Positions 42,607 through 50,777 of a DNA stretch of 64,000 nt are shown here, piece after piece. Each line of letters begins with the position of its first letter. The stretch's first letter is position 1. Source of the stretch: an uncultured Selenomonadales bacterium (GTDB lineage: Bacteria; Bacillota; Negativicutes; Selenomonadales; Selenomonadaceae); contig CALFJB010000018.1 of assembly GCA_937877565.1 (NCBI GenBank), forward strand, positions 53,981-117,980, given 5' to 3'. The notes beneath the pieces were generated by a model. It saw nothing but the letters and a program-made list of their open reading frames with translations, was not told the DNA's origin and did not search any database. The position numbers were made by a program, and so were the translations under genes.

Positions 42607-43437
42607 TTAAAATCCTCCCTTCAATAAATCTTTGTACAAAAAAGTTTCGCTCGTCTGCCAATCTTTTACAATGCAATAAACTTGATTTTCAGGCAGAAAA
42701 CTTTCAAATAATCCTGTAGTAATTTTTGCAAAGGGAATTGTAAATTGCAAGCCGTCCATTTGCCACAAATTCCAGCAAATTATTTCTGCCACTTCCTCTA
42801 AAAGTTTTCGCGCAGGTTTTTTATCAAACTGCCTTTCAAAATAATCAATGAAAGTTTCAAAAACATTTCGCCGCGCCAAAAATAAATTATCGCCTTGAAA
42901 TTCATAGCCGTAACAACTTTGCACGGCTTTAACCGCCCAAATTTCCCAATCCGTTTGATTGTCGGTATTTTCATTTACGACGCGGAGTTTTCTGTCAAGC
43001 AAGCCGATTCTGTTTTCAATAGGAATTGCCGCGCCTGTAACTGTATCGTAGCGGCTGACTAAATATGGAGCTTCGCCGCAAGTTATTTCAAGCCGTTTTT
43101 GTAAAATATAATCCTGCCAATTTTTTTCGCCGAAGAAAATTTTTTCCGTGTTAGGCGTCCAAGTTTGATTTTCAGCCGTGTTAAAAACATTTGCCCTGCC
43201 AAAATATTTTTCGTCAATCAGATTGTTTTGCAGGTTGCAAATCCAAGACGGCGTAAAAATTTCGGCGCGGTTTTTGGTACGGCGTTTTTGTTCGGTACGA
43301 ACTTTTTCAAAGCGCGGCTTTATCAAATTTATCTGCGCGGGATAAATTTCAGATTCTGCGCGAAAATTTTTATAATCATCAGCCGCCCAAATAATATTAT
43401 TGCCGGTTGTCATATCTGCCAAAAGTTTTTCAGTCAA
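42607..43437 (-). CDS. Restriction system partner protein (subunit M-like)
   Basis: 276 residues. Segments RAEIFTPSWICNLQNNLIDEKYFG, CGEAPYLVSRYDTVTG, RIGLLDRKLRVVNEN, YGYEFQGDNLFLARRN and CWNLWQMDGL match proteins I know as annotated 'restriction endonuclease subunit M' and found next to helicase-methylase restriction enzymes. No complete methylase motif set is visible, so it may be a specificity or assembly partner. TTG start with AGGGG 8 bases upstream. It lies 217 bases upstream of the main enzyme on the same strand, with a repeat between them. Confidence 0.65.
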   Translation of the reverse strand: MTEKLLADMTTGNNIIWAADDYKNFRAESEIYPAQINLIKPRFEKVRTEQKRRTKNRAEIFTPSWICNLQNNLIDEKYFGRANVFNTAENQTWTPNTEKIFFGEKNWQDYILQKRLEITCGEAPYLVSRYDTVTGAAIPIENRIGLLDRKLRVVNENTDNQTDWEIWAVKAVQSCYGYEFQGDNLFLARRNVFETFIDYFERQFDKKPARKLLEEVAEIICWNLWQMDGLQFTIPFAKITTGLFESFLPENQVYCIVKDWQTSETFLYKDLLKGGF

Positions 43438-43520
43438 ATTTAACGCCCCTTTTTTGCCGCTATTATAACAAAAAAATCTCCTCCTGTATTTGGAGAAGAT
43501 TTTAATTCATTCCGTCAATC

Positions 43521-43549
43521 TTTACAATCTGAAAACTAACTGATATAAT
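43521..43549 (+). promoter_or_regulatory. Promoter of the locus C peptide
   Basis: TTTACA (43521-43526), 17 bases, TATAAT (43544-43549). A divergent TTGTAA-N17-TAAAAT promoter overlaps its -35 and faces the gene at 42607. Confidence 0.75.
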
Positions 43550-43604
43550 CTGCGCAGAAAAAGGCAGTTGGTTGTCGGCTTCCCCGCGAGGGGAGGTGAT
43601 AGCT

Positions 43605-43685
43605 ATGACTAAATGCGAGATTGCCAAATTGGCACTTCAAGTTGTTGAGGTCGCGGTTATCATCTATGACGTTTTCTTTAAATAG
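43605..43685 (+). CDS. Small hydrophobic peptide, candidate type I toxin (locus C)
   Basis: 26 residues: MTKCEIAKLALQ, a Val/Ile/Ala helix, ending YDVFFK. It resembles the locus A peptide in start, LALQ block and FFK end. GGGGAGGTGAT precedes the ATG, and the leader stem CTTCCCC (43579-43585)/GGGGAGG (43590-43596) with a GCGA tetraloop hides that site completely. Antisense promoter and terminators are placed as at locus A. Toxin role inferred; family not recognised. Confidence 0.62.
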   Translation: MTKCEIAKLALQVVEVAVIIYDVFFK

Positions 43686-43691
43686 AAACGT

Positions 43692-43793
43692 AAAAAATAA
43701 GCCGCCAACGGCGGTTATCAAAACTACTTCTATATTCTGGGGATAGCCGACGGTTCAAACCGGCTGTCCTTTTTCAGTTTACAAAACCATTTA
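43692..43793 (-). ncRNA. Candidate antitoxin RNA of locus C
   Basis: From the leftward promoter at 43801-43829 to the hairpin AACCGCC/GGCGGCTT (stem about 43701-43717 in window coordinates) with its T-tract, just past the peptide stop codon. It overlaps the 3' untranslated part of the peptide mRNA by about 80 bases. Confidence 0.55.
43741..43774 (+). terminator. Terminator of the locus C peptide mRNA
   Basis: GGATAGCCG (43741-43749) pairs with CGGCTGTCC (43761-43769), then TTTTT. Homologous to the locus A terminator, with changed but still paired stem bases. Confidence 0.75.
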
Positions 43794-43800
43794 CACTGAA

Positions 43801-43829
43801 ATTATAGCCATTAAAAATTATTTCGTCAA
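43801..43829 (-). promoter_or_regulatory. Antisense promoter of locus C
   Basis: Read leftwards: TTGACG (43824-43829), 17 bases, TATAAT (43801-43806). The -35 lies in the last codons of the phosphoesterase gene. Confidence 0.75.
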
Positions 43830-44983
43830 CTGCCGGATTTTTCAAATTTGAAATTATCTAAAATTTTGCCGCCCACAGTTTGAGCAATTAAATTTATTGA
43901 ATCTGCGCGAACGTCCAGACAAATATAACTTTCCGGCTCGTGAGTATAATTTTGATCGCCTGCGCGTCCGCACAAAATGTAAGTCGTGCCGTGTTCAGAT
44001 TTTTTTTGCTCAAAAATTTTTCCGGCGTTGCGGTAAGTGTGCAAATGCCCGGTTAAAACTAAATCTATTTCCAATTCGTCAAAAAGCGGCAGAAAATAAT
44101 TTTTCGCCTCGTCAACAAAATCATTTTGGCGGCGATTAAAAATTGACTTGTGCATTAAAACGATTTTCCAGCGGCGATTTGTATTGCGTGCATCATTTCT
44201 GAAAAAATATTCCTGCGCGTCTCTAAGACCGGCTTTAAAATTTTCCAACTCTAAAAATTGCGTGTTCAAAATAAAAAAGTGCGCCGCGCCATAATCAAAC
44301 GAATAAAAATAACCGCCAAATTTTTTGTTACCGTTAGGCGGCAATTTAAAATTTTTCAAAAATCCCGTCGGTAAGCAATTTATCCAGAGTTTATTATAAA
44401 ATTCGTGGTTACCCATTACCGGCACTAAAATTTTTTCCTTCAACAAAATATTCGCCGCGTCGTACCATTTACGCCATTGGCTAAAATCTTGCCCGTTGTC
44501 AATTAAATCGCCATTCATTGCGAAAATTTCAGCGTCTGGATAATTTTTTGCGGCAACCGTCGCAGTCCTCTGCCAAATTCTATAATCTATGCACTGTGAA
44601 TCACTGAAAATTAACATTTGAAAATTGCCACTGCCCGCCGTTCGCAAATTCTGCAAATTCGTCGCGCAGTCTTCAGAAATTATTCTAAAATTGTACAAAC
44701 TTGCCGCCTTTAAATTTTCTAAACTGCAACTGTAAATAAAATTTTCCTCAAAAAAATCTTCGCTACATTCGATAAACTGCGCCACGTCTTCGCCAATCAT
44801 TTTGTATTCAAGTTTGACGTTGGAAAGTTTTTCATCAGTGTTAAACATTATCACGCGGGAAGTTGTAGAATCCGCAGTTACAATTTGGCGCAAAAATTTA
44901 ACCGCTAACGGCTTGTAACCGTCCTGCGGCTGATGATTTTCTTGCTTTTTAAAAAACTTCGACAAAAATTTTTCAAGTATCAA
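43826..44983 (-). CDS. Metallophosphoesterase, purple-acid-phosphatase-like
   Basis: 385 residues. Residues ~25-115 resemble the fibronectin-like N-terminal domain of purple acid phosphatases. The calcineurin-like core follows: IFSDSQ, MNGDLIDNGQ, VMGNHEF, KIVLMHKS and LTGHLHTY supply the metal ligands. There is no signal peptide, so it is probably cytoplasmic or membrane-associated. TTG start overlapping the stop of the upstream TVP38 gene, so coupled translation is likely. Confidence 0.85.
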   Translation of the reverse strand: MILEKFLSKFFKKQENHQPQDGYKPLAVKFLRQIVTADSTTSRVIMFNTDEKLSNVKLEYKMIGEDVAQFIECSEDFFEENFIYSCSLENLKAASLYNFRIISEDCATNLQNLRTAGSGNFQMLIFSDSQCIDYRIWQRTATVAAKNYPDAEIFAMNGDLIDNGQDFSQWRKWYDAANILLKEKILVPVMGNHEFYNKLWINCLPTGFLKNFKLPPNGNKKFGGYFYSFDYGAAHFFILNTQFLELENFKAGLRDAQEYFFRNDARNTNRRWKIVLMHKSIFNRRQNDFVDEAKNYFLPLFDELEIDLVLTGHLHTYRNAGKIFEQKKSEHGTTYILCGRAGDQNYTHEPESYICLDVRADSINLIAQTVGGKILDNFKFEKSGS

Positions 44984-45651
44984 TTAACGTGTTTCCTTTC
45001 GTACCAAAACGCGCCCACAATTAAAATTATCGCCAAAATTACAACTACAATAATGCGCGTGTTGTCTTCCTGTTGCATAATTGTATCGTGACCAATTATT
45101 GCCTCAATTCCGGTTGATGGAAATTTTCCGACCAATGACGCCAAAAAATATTCGCGCAGGTTTAACGAACTCAACGCGCCCACTGCATTTAAAACGCCGC
45201 TTGGAATGTATGGAACCATTCGCGCTATCAGCATTACCATAAAACCTTTTTGAGAGCTGTATTTGTCAATCGAAGTTAGAAACGTGCTTTTTGAAATTAA
45301 TTTTGCGGCTGCGTCACGGAAAAAAAATCTTAGCAATAAAAAGCTAATCGTAACGCCGACCGTTTCCGCTGCCACTGAAATTACAATTCCCCAAAAAATC
45401 CCAAATATCAGCGTGTTTGCCGTTGAAAAAATTATCGCAGGTGGAAAGCCCAGCGCGTTTACAAATAGCGTGAGCAGAAAACTGAATACAACAGCCATTT
45501 CGCCGTAACTTTTTATATATTCCGCCGTTTCTTGTATGTCGCCGTGCCGCAAAAGTTCAAATATTTCCGGCAGAAATTCCGGCGCGACCCAATGTATCAC
45601 GGCAAATAGCAACAAAATTAACATTGCGGCTACAATTTTGACTGTCTTCAA
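44980..45651 (-). CDS. TVP38/TMEM64-family membrane protein
   Basis: 223 residues with about five membrane helices. The VTT/SNARE-associated signature is visible: FPPAIIFSTANTLIFGIFWGIVIS, ETVGVTISFLLLRFFFRD and ARMVPYIPSGVLNAVGAL. Relatives are lipid scramblases or DedA-like transporters. TTG start with AAGGTG upstream; first gene of a pair with the phosphoesterase. Confidence 0.85.
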   Translation of the reverse strand: MKTVKIVAAMLILLLFAVIHWVAPEFLPEIFELLRHGDIQETAEYIKSYGEMAVVFSFLLTLFVNALGFPPAIIFSTANTLIFGIFWGIVISVAAETVGVTISFLLLRFFFRDAAAKLISKSTFLTSIDKYSSQKGFMVMLIARMVPYIPSGVLNAVGALSSLNLREYFLASLVGKFPSTGIEAIIGHDTIMQQEDNTRIIVVVILAIILIVGAFWYERKHVN

Positions 45652-45686
45652 TTAAACACCTTCTAAAAAAAATAATTTTTTGTATT

Positions 45687-46223
45687 TCAAGCACGTAACA
45701 TTTGCTGAAGGCGGTTGTAATTGTTGACGACTCTGACAACGTAATTTTGAGTTTCAGCGATATGAGGAATACCGCCCGCGTTGATGACGGCTTGAGGTCC
45801 CGCGTTATACGCCGCTACAGCGTAACTAAGCGCGTAAGCTCCATTGCCGGAAAATCTGTTCAGCTGATTTTTTAAATAAATTGCGCCGCCGACAATGTTT
45901 GCAAGTGGACGATGTGGATCAACGCCAATCATTTTGGCAGTTGACGGCATAAGCTGCATTAACCCGACTGCGCCGACGGGACTAACCGCGTTAAATCTGA
46001 ACGCGCTTTCAGTTTCCATTACCGCCGTTATAAGTAGCGGATCAATTTGACATTCCTCCGCCGCGTACAAAATTGCCATTGACAGCCATGCAATTTCTTT
46101 TTCGCCGCTGTGATAGTAGCTGACTTCCTGCCGAATAACTTCATAAGGGTCTTTCGCCTCCGCCGAAGTTTCGACTCCGGTTAATGAAATTAAAATTATA
46201 AATGCAATTAAAAATTTTTTCAT
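45687..46223 (-). CDS. Secreted lytic transglycosylase (SLT domain)
   Basis: 178 residues with a signal peptide. The SLT fold has catalytic Glu in AVMETESAFRF, then VSPVGAVGLMQLMPSTAKMIGV, YLKNQL and AVAAYNAGPQAV. It cleaves peptidoglycan between MurNAc and GlcNAc. Monocistronic. Confidence 0.92.
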   Translation of the reverse strand: MKKFLIAFIILISLTGVETSAEAKDPYEVIRQEVSYYHSGEKEIAWLSMAILYAAEECQIDPLLITAVMETESAFRFNAVSPVGAVGLMQLMPSTAKMIGVDPHRPLANIVGGAIYLKNQLNRFSGNGAYALSYAVAAYNAGPQAVINAGGIPHIAETQNYVVRVVNNYNRLQQMLRA

Positions 46224-46354
46224 GGTTTTACTCTCCCATAAATTATTTCAATTTTTATTTCGTGATATTAATCAAAATTTATAAATCAGTCAAGTTTTTT
46301 ATAAATGTGAAAGATTTTTGACTTGGCGAAAGTTAAATAAAATTTTTTCTTCAA

Positions 46355-46384
46355 TAAAAAAGCCGCTACGTTTTTTGTAGCGGT
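46355..46384 (-). terminator. Terminator of hisS
   Basis: On the minus strand CCGCTAC, loop, GTAGCGG, then CTTTTTT. Confidence 0.75.
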
Positions 46385-46393
46385 TATTTTTTA

Positions 46394-47644
46394 TTACGAA
46401 ATTTTTTCTGCAACTTCAGAAATTGCAACTGTTTCCTGCGCTGAAGTTTCAAGATTTTTAATTGTCACGGTAGAATTTTTAATTTCGTTTTCGCCGATAA
46501 TCAGGGCGAATTTTGCGCCGGACTTCGCCGCCTGTTTCATCTGTGCCTTTAAACTTCGCTTTGCAAAATCCATTGTCACGGAAATATTTTTGCGTCGAAG
46601 TTCAGTTAATAATTTAAAACTGTAAATTTCAGCCTTTTCATCAGCCGCAACTATAAAAGCGGCGAAATTATTTTTTTCAGCCTGTAACAAATTTTGTTTT
46701 TCCAGAGCGATTAAAATTCTTTCAATACCTGCCGCGAATCCAATTCCCGGCGTAGGGCTGCCGCCAATTTCTTCAATCAAGCCATCGTACCTTCCGCCGC
46801 CTGCAACTGCAGATTGTGCGCCCAATGGCAGGTACTGAATTTCAAACGCGGTTTTCGTGTAATAATCTAAGCCGCGTACAAGGCGCGGATCAATTTCAAA
46901 ATTTACACCCGCCACCGTCAAATATTTCTGTACCGTTGCAAAATGTTCGCGGCATTCGTCGCAAAGGCAAGTTTCAATTTTCGGCGCGTCTTCAACAATT
47001 TCTTTGCCGCTGTCAATTTTACAATCCAAAATTCTCATTGGATTTTTTAAAAGTCTGTGCTTGCAGTCGTCGCAGAGCTCCTCTAAATTTTCGCTGAAAT
47101 AGTGCTGAAGTTTTTGGCGATAGATTGGGCGACACTTTGGACAGCCGACGGTATTAATTTTTAATTTTAAATCGTCAAGTCCCAAACTTTTCAGAAAATC
47201 CAACGCCAATAAAATAATTTCTGCGTCAACGGCGGGATTCTGTTCGCCCAACGCCTCAACGCCGAATTGATGAAATTCGCGTAACCTTCCGGCTTGCGGT
47301 CTGTCGTATCGAAACATTGAACCAATATAAAAAAGTTTCACCAAATTGCCGGTAGCGTACAATTTATTTTGCAAGTAAGCACGAACGGCGGACGCGGTAT
47401 TTTCTGGGCGCAAAGTTATTGAACGCCCGCCGCGATCTGTGAAGGTGTACATTTCTTTATCTACAACGTCCGTACCTTCGCCAATTCCGCGCTGAAAAAG
47501 TTCGGTATGTTCAAAAATTGGTGTACGAATTTCTTCATAGCCGTAATTTTGGCAAATTGTACGAATTTTATTTTCTATAAAAAGCCAATTTCCAATTTGT
47601 TCCGGCAAAATATCTTTAGTGCCTCTCGGCGCGTTTGTCAGCAA
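46394..47644 (-). CDS. hisS: Histidyl-tRNA synthetase
   Basis: 416 residues. APRGTKDILP at the start, motif 2 region FYIGSMFRYDRPQAGRLREFHQFGVE, RGLDYYTKTAFEI and GGGRYDGL, then a C-terminal anticodon-binding domain. A four-Cys zinc-like set (CPKC, CDDC, CLCDEC) lies in the insertion domain. An ATG at 47650 is only one base after GGAGG, so the TTG at 47642-47644 (7-base spacing) is preferred. Third gene of fur-hemZ-hisS. Confidence 0.94.
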   Translation of the reverse strand: MLTNAPRGTKDILPEQIGNWLFIENKIRTICQNYGYEEIRTPIFEHTELFQRGIGEGTDVVDKEMYTFTDRGGRSITLRPENTASAVRAYLQNKLYATGNLVKLFYIGSMFRYDRPQAGRLREFHQFGVEALGEQNPAVDAEIILLALDFLKSLGLDDLKLKINTVGCPKCRPIYRQKLQHYFSENLEELCDDCKHRLLKNPMRILDCKIDSGKEIVEDAPKIETCLCDECREHFATVQKYLTVAGVNFEIDPRLVRGLDYYTKTAFEIQYLPLGAQSAVAGGGRYDGLIEEIGGSPTPGIGFAAGIERILIALEKQNLLQAEKNNFAAFIVAADEKAEIYSFKLLTELRRKNISVTMDFAKRSLKAQMKQAAKSGAKFALIIGENEIKNSTVTIKNLETSAQETVAISEVAEKIS

Positions 47645-47687
47645 ATTCATTCCTCCTAAGCTAAAATTTTAATCAACTGTTCAGCCA

Positions 47688-49979
47688 TTAATTATCTTCC
47701 GAACTTCGCCAAAATTTTTTATTTCTGCGGTGTCTTGGTCTAAATCTTCTAGTTTCGGAAGGCTGAACTTCTTCAGGATTTTCAGTTGTTTCTTTTACAG
47801 ATTCAAATTTTTCTTCGACGGGCTCAAATTTTTCTTCAACGGGTTCAAATTTTTCTTCAACAGGTTCAAATTTTTCTTCAACAGGCTCAAATTTTTCTTC
47901 GACAGGCTCAAATTTATCTTCGACAGGCTCAAATTTTTCTTCAGTAGGTTCAATTTCTACTTCAATTGCTTTAACAAATTCAGCCGTTTCTTCGACGGGT
48001 TCAGAATTTTCATCGGCGGAATTAATTTGCGTCTCAAGTGATTTTATTTTATCTTCAACAGATTCAGCCGTTTCTTCGACGGATTCAGCATTTTCATCGG
48101 CAGAATTAATTTGCGCCTCTAATGCTTTTATTTTATCTTCAACAGATTCAGCCATTTCTTCGACGGGTTCAGAATTTTCATCGGCAGAATTAATTTGCGC
48201 CTCCAATGCTTTTATTTTATCTTCGACAGATTCAGCCGTTTCTTCGACGGGTTCAGAATTTTCATCGGCAGAATTAATTTGCGCCTCTAATGCTTTTATT
48301 TTTTCTTCAATAAATTCTGCCGTTCCCTCAATCGCTCCGGTAAATTCTTCTACAGCTTCAGCCGTTTCTTCGTCTACGGGTTCAACGGGTTCTTCGTCGG
48401 GAATTTCTACAATTTCATCAAGGAATTGATTAAAAATTTCGGCGTCAGAAATTGTGGAAGGATTATAAATTTCGGCAAGCGTGTTGGAGCGATTTTCAAT
48501 ATATTTATGCACGTCGCGCAGATAGGTTGTCAAATCTTTGGCGTTGAACGAAGTTTGAAGGCGCATATTTTCATTATCAGGAACTTTGGTAGTTGCCGCC
48601 GCGCCAACGCCTAAAATTGTTTGGCGTTCATCCATAATTTGAATATTATAAATTCCTTCCGCGCCGGGCTTGCAGTAGCCGACGTTTTCAATTTGCCCGC
48701 TGATATAGCCTTGACGATACAAATAATACGGCAAGTAGCCTTTATCACGTAACATTTTTTCGGCTAATTCCGCCATCTTTCTAACTTCCGCGTCGTCAGG
48801 CAAATCAAAATCTTTGATTGTAGCCACTTCATCTGAAAGCTGCGTTTGAAGTTGTGAGCCGCGTTTAATCGCCAACGCGTGCAAAGTTATATCTTCAGGA
48901 TTTAACGCCAAAACTTTTTCCAAGCTGTCTTTTACGTCGTTGATAGTTTCGCCGGGCAGTCCCAAAATTAAATCCATATTAATTTGAAATTTTCCCATCG
49001 CACGCAATTTTTTATAAGCCAATGTAACTTGTTGCGCCGAATGTTGACGCCCAATCCTGTTTAAAGTTTTTTGCTGCATAGATTGAGGATTGACGCTGAC
49101 GCGGGTAACGTGAAATTCAGTTAAAACGGCAACTTTTTTACTTGTGATTGTATCGGGGCGTCCACATTCTACGGTAAATTCTTCAACGCTGGAGCTGTAA
49201 AAAGCCGCTGTAACTCTTTCCATCATTTCACGGAAAAAAACATCAGGCAACGCGGTAGGAGTTCCGCCGCCAATATAAATACTTTGGACTTTGAAGCCGT
49301 AATTTTTAATTTCAGCCGCTGCCGCGTTTATATCCTTCGTCAACGCCTTCATAAATTCTGCAACTTTGTCATCACTTGGCAGAATAGTTGACGGGAACGA
49401 ACAATAAAGACAGCGCGTCACGCAGAAAGGTATTCCAACATAAACGCCAATAGTTTTATCGTCGCCGGAATTTAAAATTGGAATTTGGCGAATTGCAACT
49501 TCAGTTAAAAGATGTGACTTGTTGTAGCTTGCAAGATAATCTGTGCTAAGGCGGCGGGCAATTCTGTCTCTGTCAATGACGCCATGACTTGTAACCGCAA
49601 AACCGCCGCGCAACCAACGATGAATAATTTTTGTTGGGCGGACGCCGTGCATAATTCCATAAGGCACGCCCTCAAGTTTCAAATCGTTTGTCAAAATTTT
49701 GTACAGATTTTTTTTAACCAGTCGATGAATTTCTGCGCCGCGCCTTTCATTTGGATTGATACTTTCAGACGCGGTAAAAGTTTTTTCGTAGCGATCTTTA
49801 CCTACAGTCAATTTCGTTTTTACAACATTTTCGTGCATTGAGTTTGAAATTTCAAATTTGTCATAATCGACCGGCTCATAGTCGTTTGCCTCTTCGATAT
49901 GAAAGGCGCGTAAAACTTCGCCGATAATTTTCACAATAACTTGATTATCGTTGTTAAGTTTAAAATTTTTTATTTTCAT
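47688..49979 (-). CDS. hemZ: Coproporphyrinogen III oxidase-like radical SAM protein HemZ with repeat-rich acidic tail
   Basis: 763 residues. Residues ~1-515 are HemZ: PYGIMHGVRPTK, the radical SAM cluster PFCVTRCLYCSF (Cys 186, 190, 193), YIGGGTPTAL and the C-terminal HemN-like part (PYYLYRQGYISGQIENVGY). HemZ occurs in many Firmicutes; its exact reaction in haem synthesis is debated. The extra ~245 residues are Glu-rich: about four copies of a ~28-residue unit (IKALEAQINSADENSEPVEE core) and seven KFEPVEE heptads, ending in a basic tail (RRFRPRHRRNKKFW). Its ATG overlaps the fur stop. Confidence 0.88.
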   Translation of the reverse strand: MKIKNFKLNNDNQVIVKIIGEVLRAFHIEEANDYEPVDYDKFEISNSMHENVVKTKLTVGKDRYEKTFTASESINPNERRGAEIHRLVKKNLYKILTNDLKLEGVPYGIMHGVRPTKIIHRWLRGGFAVTSHGVIDRDRIARRLSTDYLASYNKSHLLTEVAIRQIPILNSGDDKTIGVYVGIPFCVTRCLYCSFPSTILPSDDKVAEFMKALTKDINAAAAEIKNYGFKVQSIYIGGGTPTALPDVFFREMMERVTAAFYSSSVEEFTVECGRPDTITSKKVAVLTEFHVTRVSVNPQSMQQKTLNRIGRQHSAQQVTLAYKKLRAMGKFQINMDLILGLPGETINDVKDSLEKVLALNPEDITLHALAIKRGSQLQTQLSDEVATIKDFDLPDDAEVRKMAELAEKMLRDKGYLPYYLYRQGYISGQIENVGYCKPGAEGIYNIQIMDERQTILGVGAAATTKVPDNENMRLQTSFNAKDLTTYLRDVHKYIENRSNTLAEIYNPSTISDAEIFNQFLDEIVEIPDEEPVEPVDEETAEAVEEFTGAIEGTAEFIEEKIKALEAQINSADENSEPVEETAESVEDKIKALEAQINSADENSEPVEEMAESVEDKIKALEAQINSADENAESVEETAESVEDKIKSLETQINSADENSEPVEETAEFVKAIEVEIEPTEEKFEPVEDKFEPVEEKFEPVEEKFEPVEEKFEPVEEKFEPVEEKFESVKETTENPEEVQPSETRRFRPRHRRNKKFWRSSEDN

Positions 49980-50446
49980 TGTTTCACCTTATTTTTACAA
50001 TCTGAACAATAGCCGAAAAATTTTACTTCGTGGTTGAGAATTTGAAAGCCGGATTTTTTGGCAATAAAGTTTTCTAAATCGTCAAGTAAATCTTCTTCAA
50101 ATTCGATAATTTTTTTGCAATTCAAGCAAATTAAATGATGATGCTGATGAAGTTGAGGATTAGCCGCGTTAAGCTCGTAGCGGGCGCGTCCGTCGCCAAA
50201 GTCGATTCTGTTCAAAATTCCAAGTGTGTTCAAAAGTTCAACATTGCGGTAAACCGTTGCAAGTCCGAAGTCAAATTCTTTTTGTTTCAAAAGTTCGTAA
50301 ACTTCTTCCGCGCTTAAATGTTTGTCTTCGTTGCTGTCAATAAAAACTTGAAGAATTTCTTTGCGTTGCGGCGTCATTTTATAATTTTTTTCTGAAAGTC
50401 TGCCGCGTAAATCCTTAAGCTTAAAAAGTTGCCGGGTTTCGCTCAT
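49976..50446 (-). CDS. Fur-family metalloregulator
   Basis: 156 residues. N-terminal winged helix (MTPQRKEILQVFIDSNEDKHLSAEEVYELL, then FGLATVYRNVELLNTLGI), regulatory metal site HQHHHLICLNCKKIIEFEE and a second Cys pair (YCSDCKNK) for structural zinc. Fur, PerR and Zur cannot be separated by eye. It heads an operon with hemZ, which suits iron or peroxide control of haem synthesis. GAAGGGGAG precedes the ATG. Confidence 0.9.
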   Translation of the reverse strand: MSETRQLFKLKDLRGRLSEKNYKMTPQRKEILQVFIDSNEDKHLSAEEVYELLKQKEFDFGLATVYRNVELLNTLGILNRIDFGDGRARYELNAANPQLHQHHHLICLNCKKIIEFEEDLLDDLENFIAKKSGFQILNHEVKFFGYCSDCKNKVKQ

Positions 50447-50511
50447 TTGAAGTTCTCCCCTTCTTAAATATTCTGAAATATTATATCAGTTTTAGAAAAA
50501 ATGTACATAAA

Positions 50512-50535
50512 AAAATCCCGCCAACGCAGGGAATT
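50512..50535 (-). terminator. Weak terminator downstream of the polA-gmhA operon
   Basis: Minus strand ATTCCC/GGGAT stem followed by TTTTTT. Confidence 0.35.
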
Positions 50536-50565
50536 TTAATTTTTAATTTTTTCTATTTTTTAAAT

Positions 50566-50720
50566 GTACTTTCTTTTCAGTCGCGAAAAGAAAGTACCAA
50601 AGAAACGCTTTTAATGGCGCGTCAGGTTTTCTCGGGGTTGACGTAATGCCTACTCTTCCCCTCTATCTTAGTTTCTCGTAACTTCAACTCTTCCTCTCTA
50701 TCTGAAAACTATGACGCGCC
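50566..50720 (+). repeat. Dispersed intergenic repeat copy
   Basis: Arms GTACTTTCTTTTC (50566-50578)/GAAAAGAAAGTAC (50585-50597), loop AGTCGC, then a module bounded by GGCGCGTCA (50616-50624) and TGACGCGCC (50712-50720). It fills the 50447-50777 gap; no gene seen. Confidence 0.8.
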
Positions 50721-50777
50721 AAACAAACGATAATGATTTATTTTTTTATTTAACACCTTTAAACATAATGAAATATT

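Noticed and set aside
47730..48041. Phe-rich repeat ORF on the plus strand
   Set aside because: Antisense shadow of the HemZ tail repeats.
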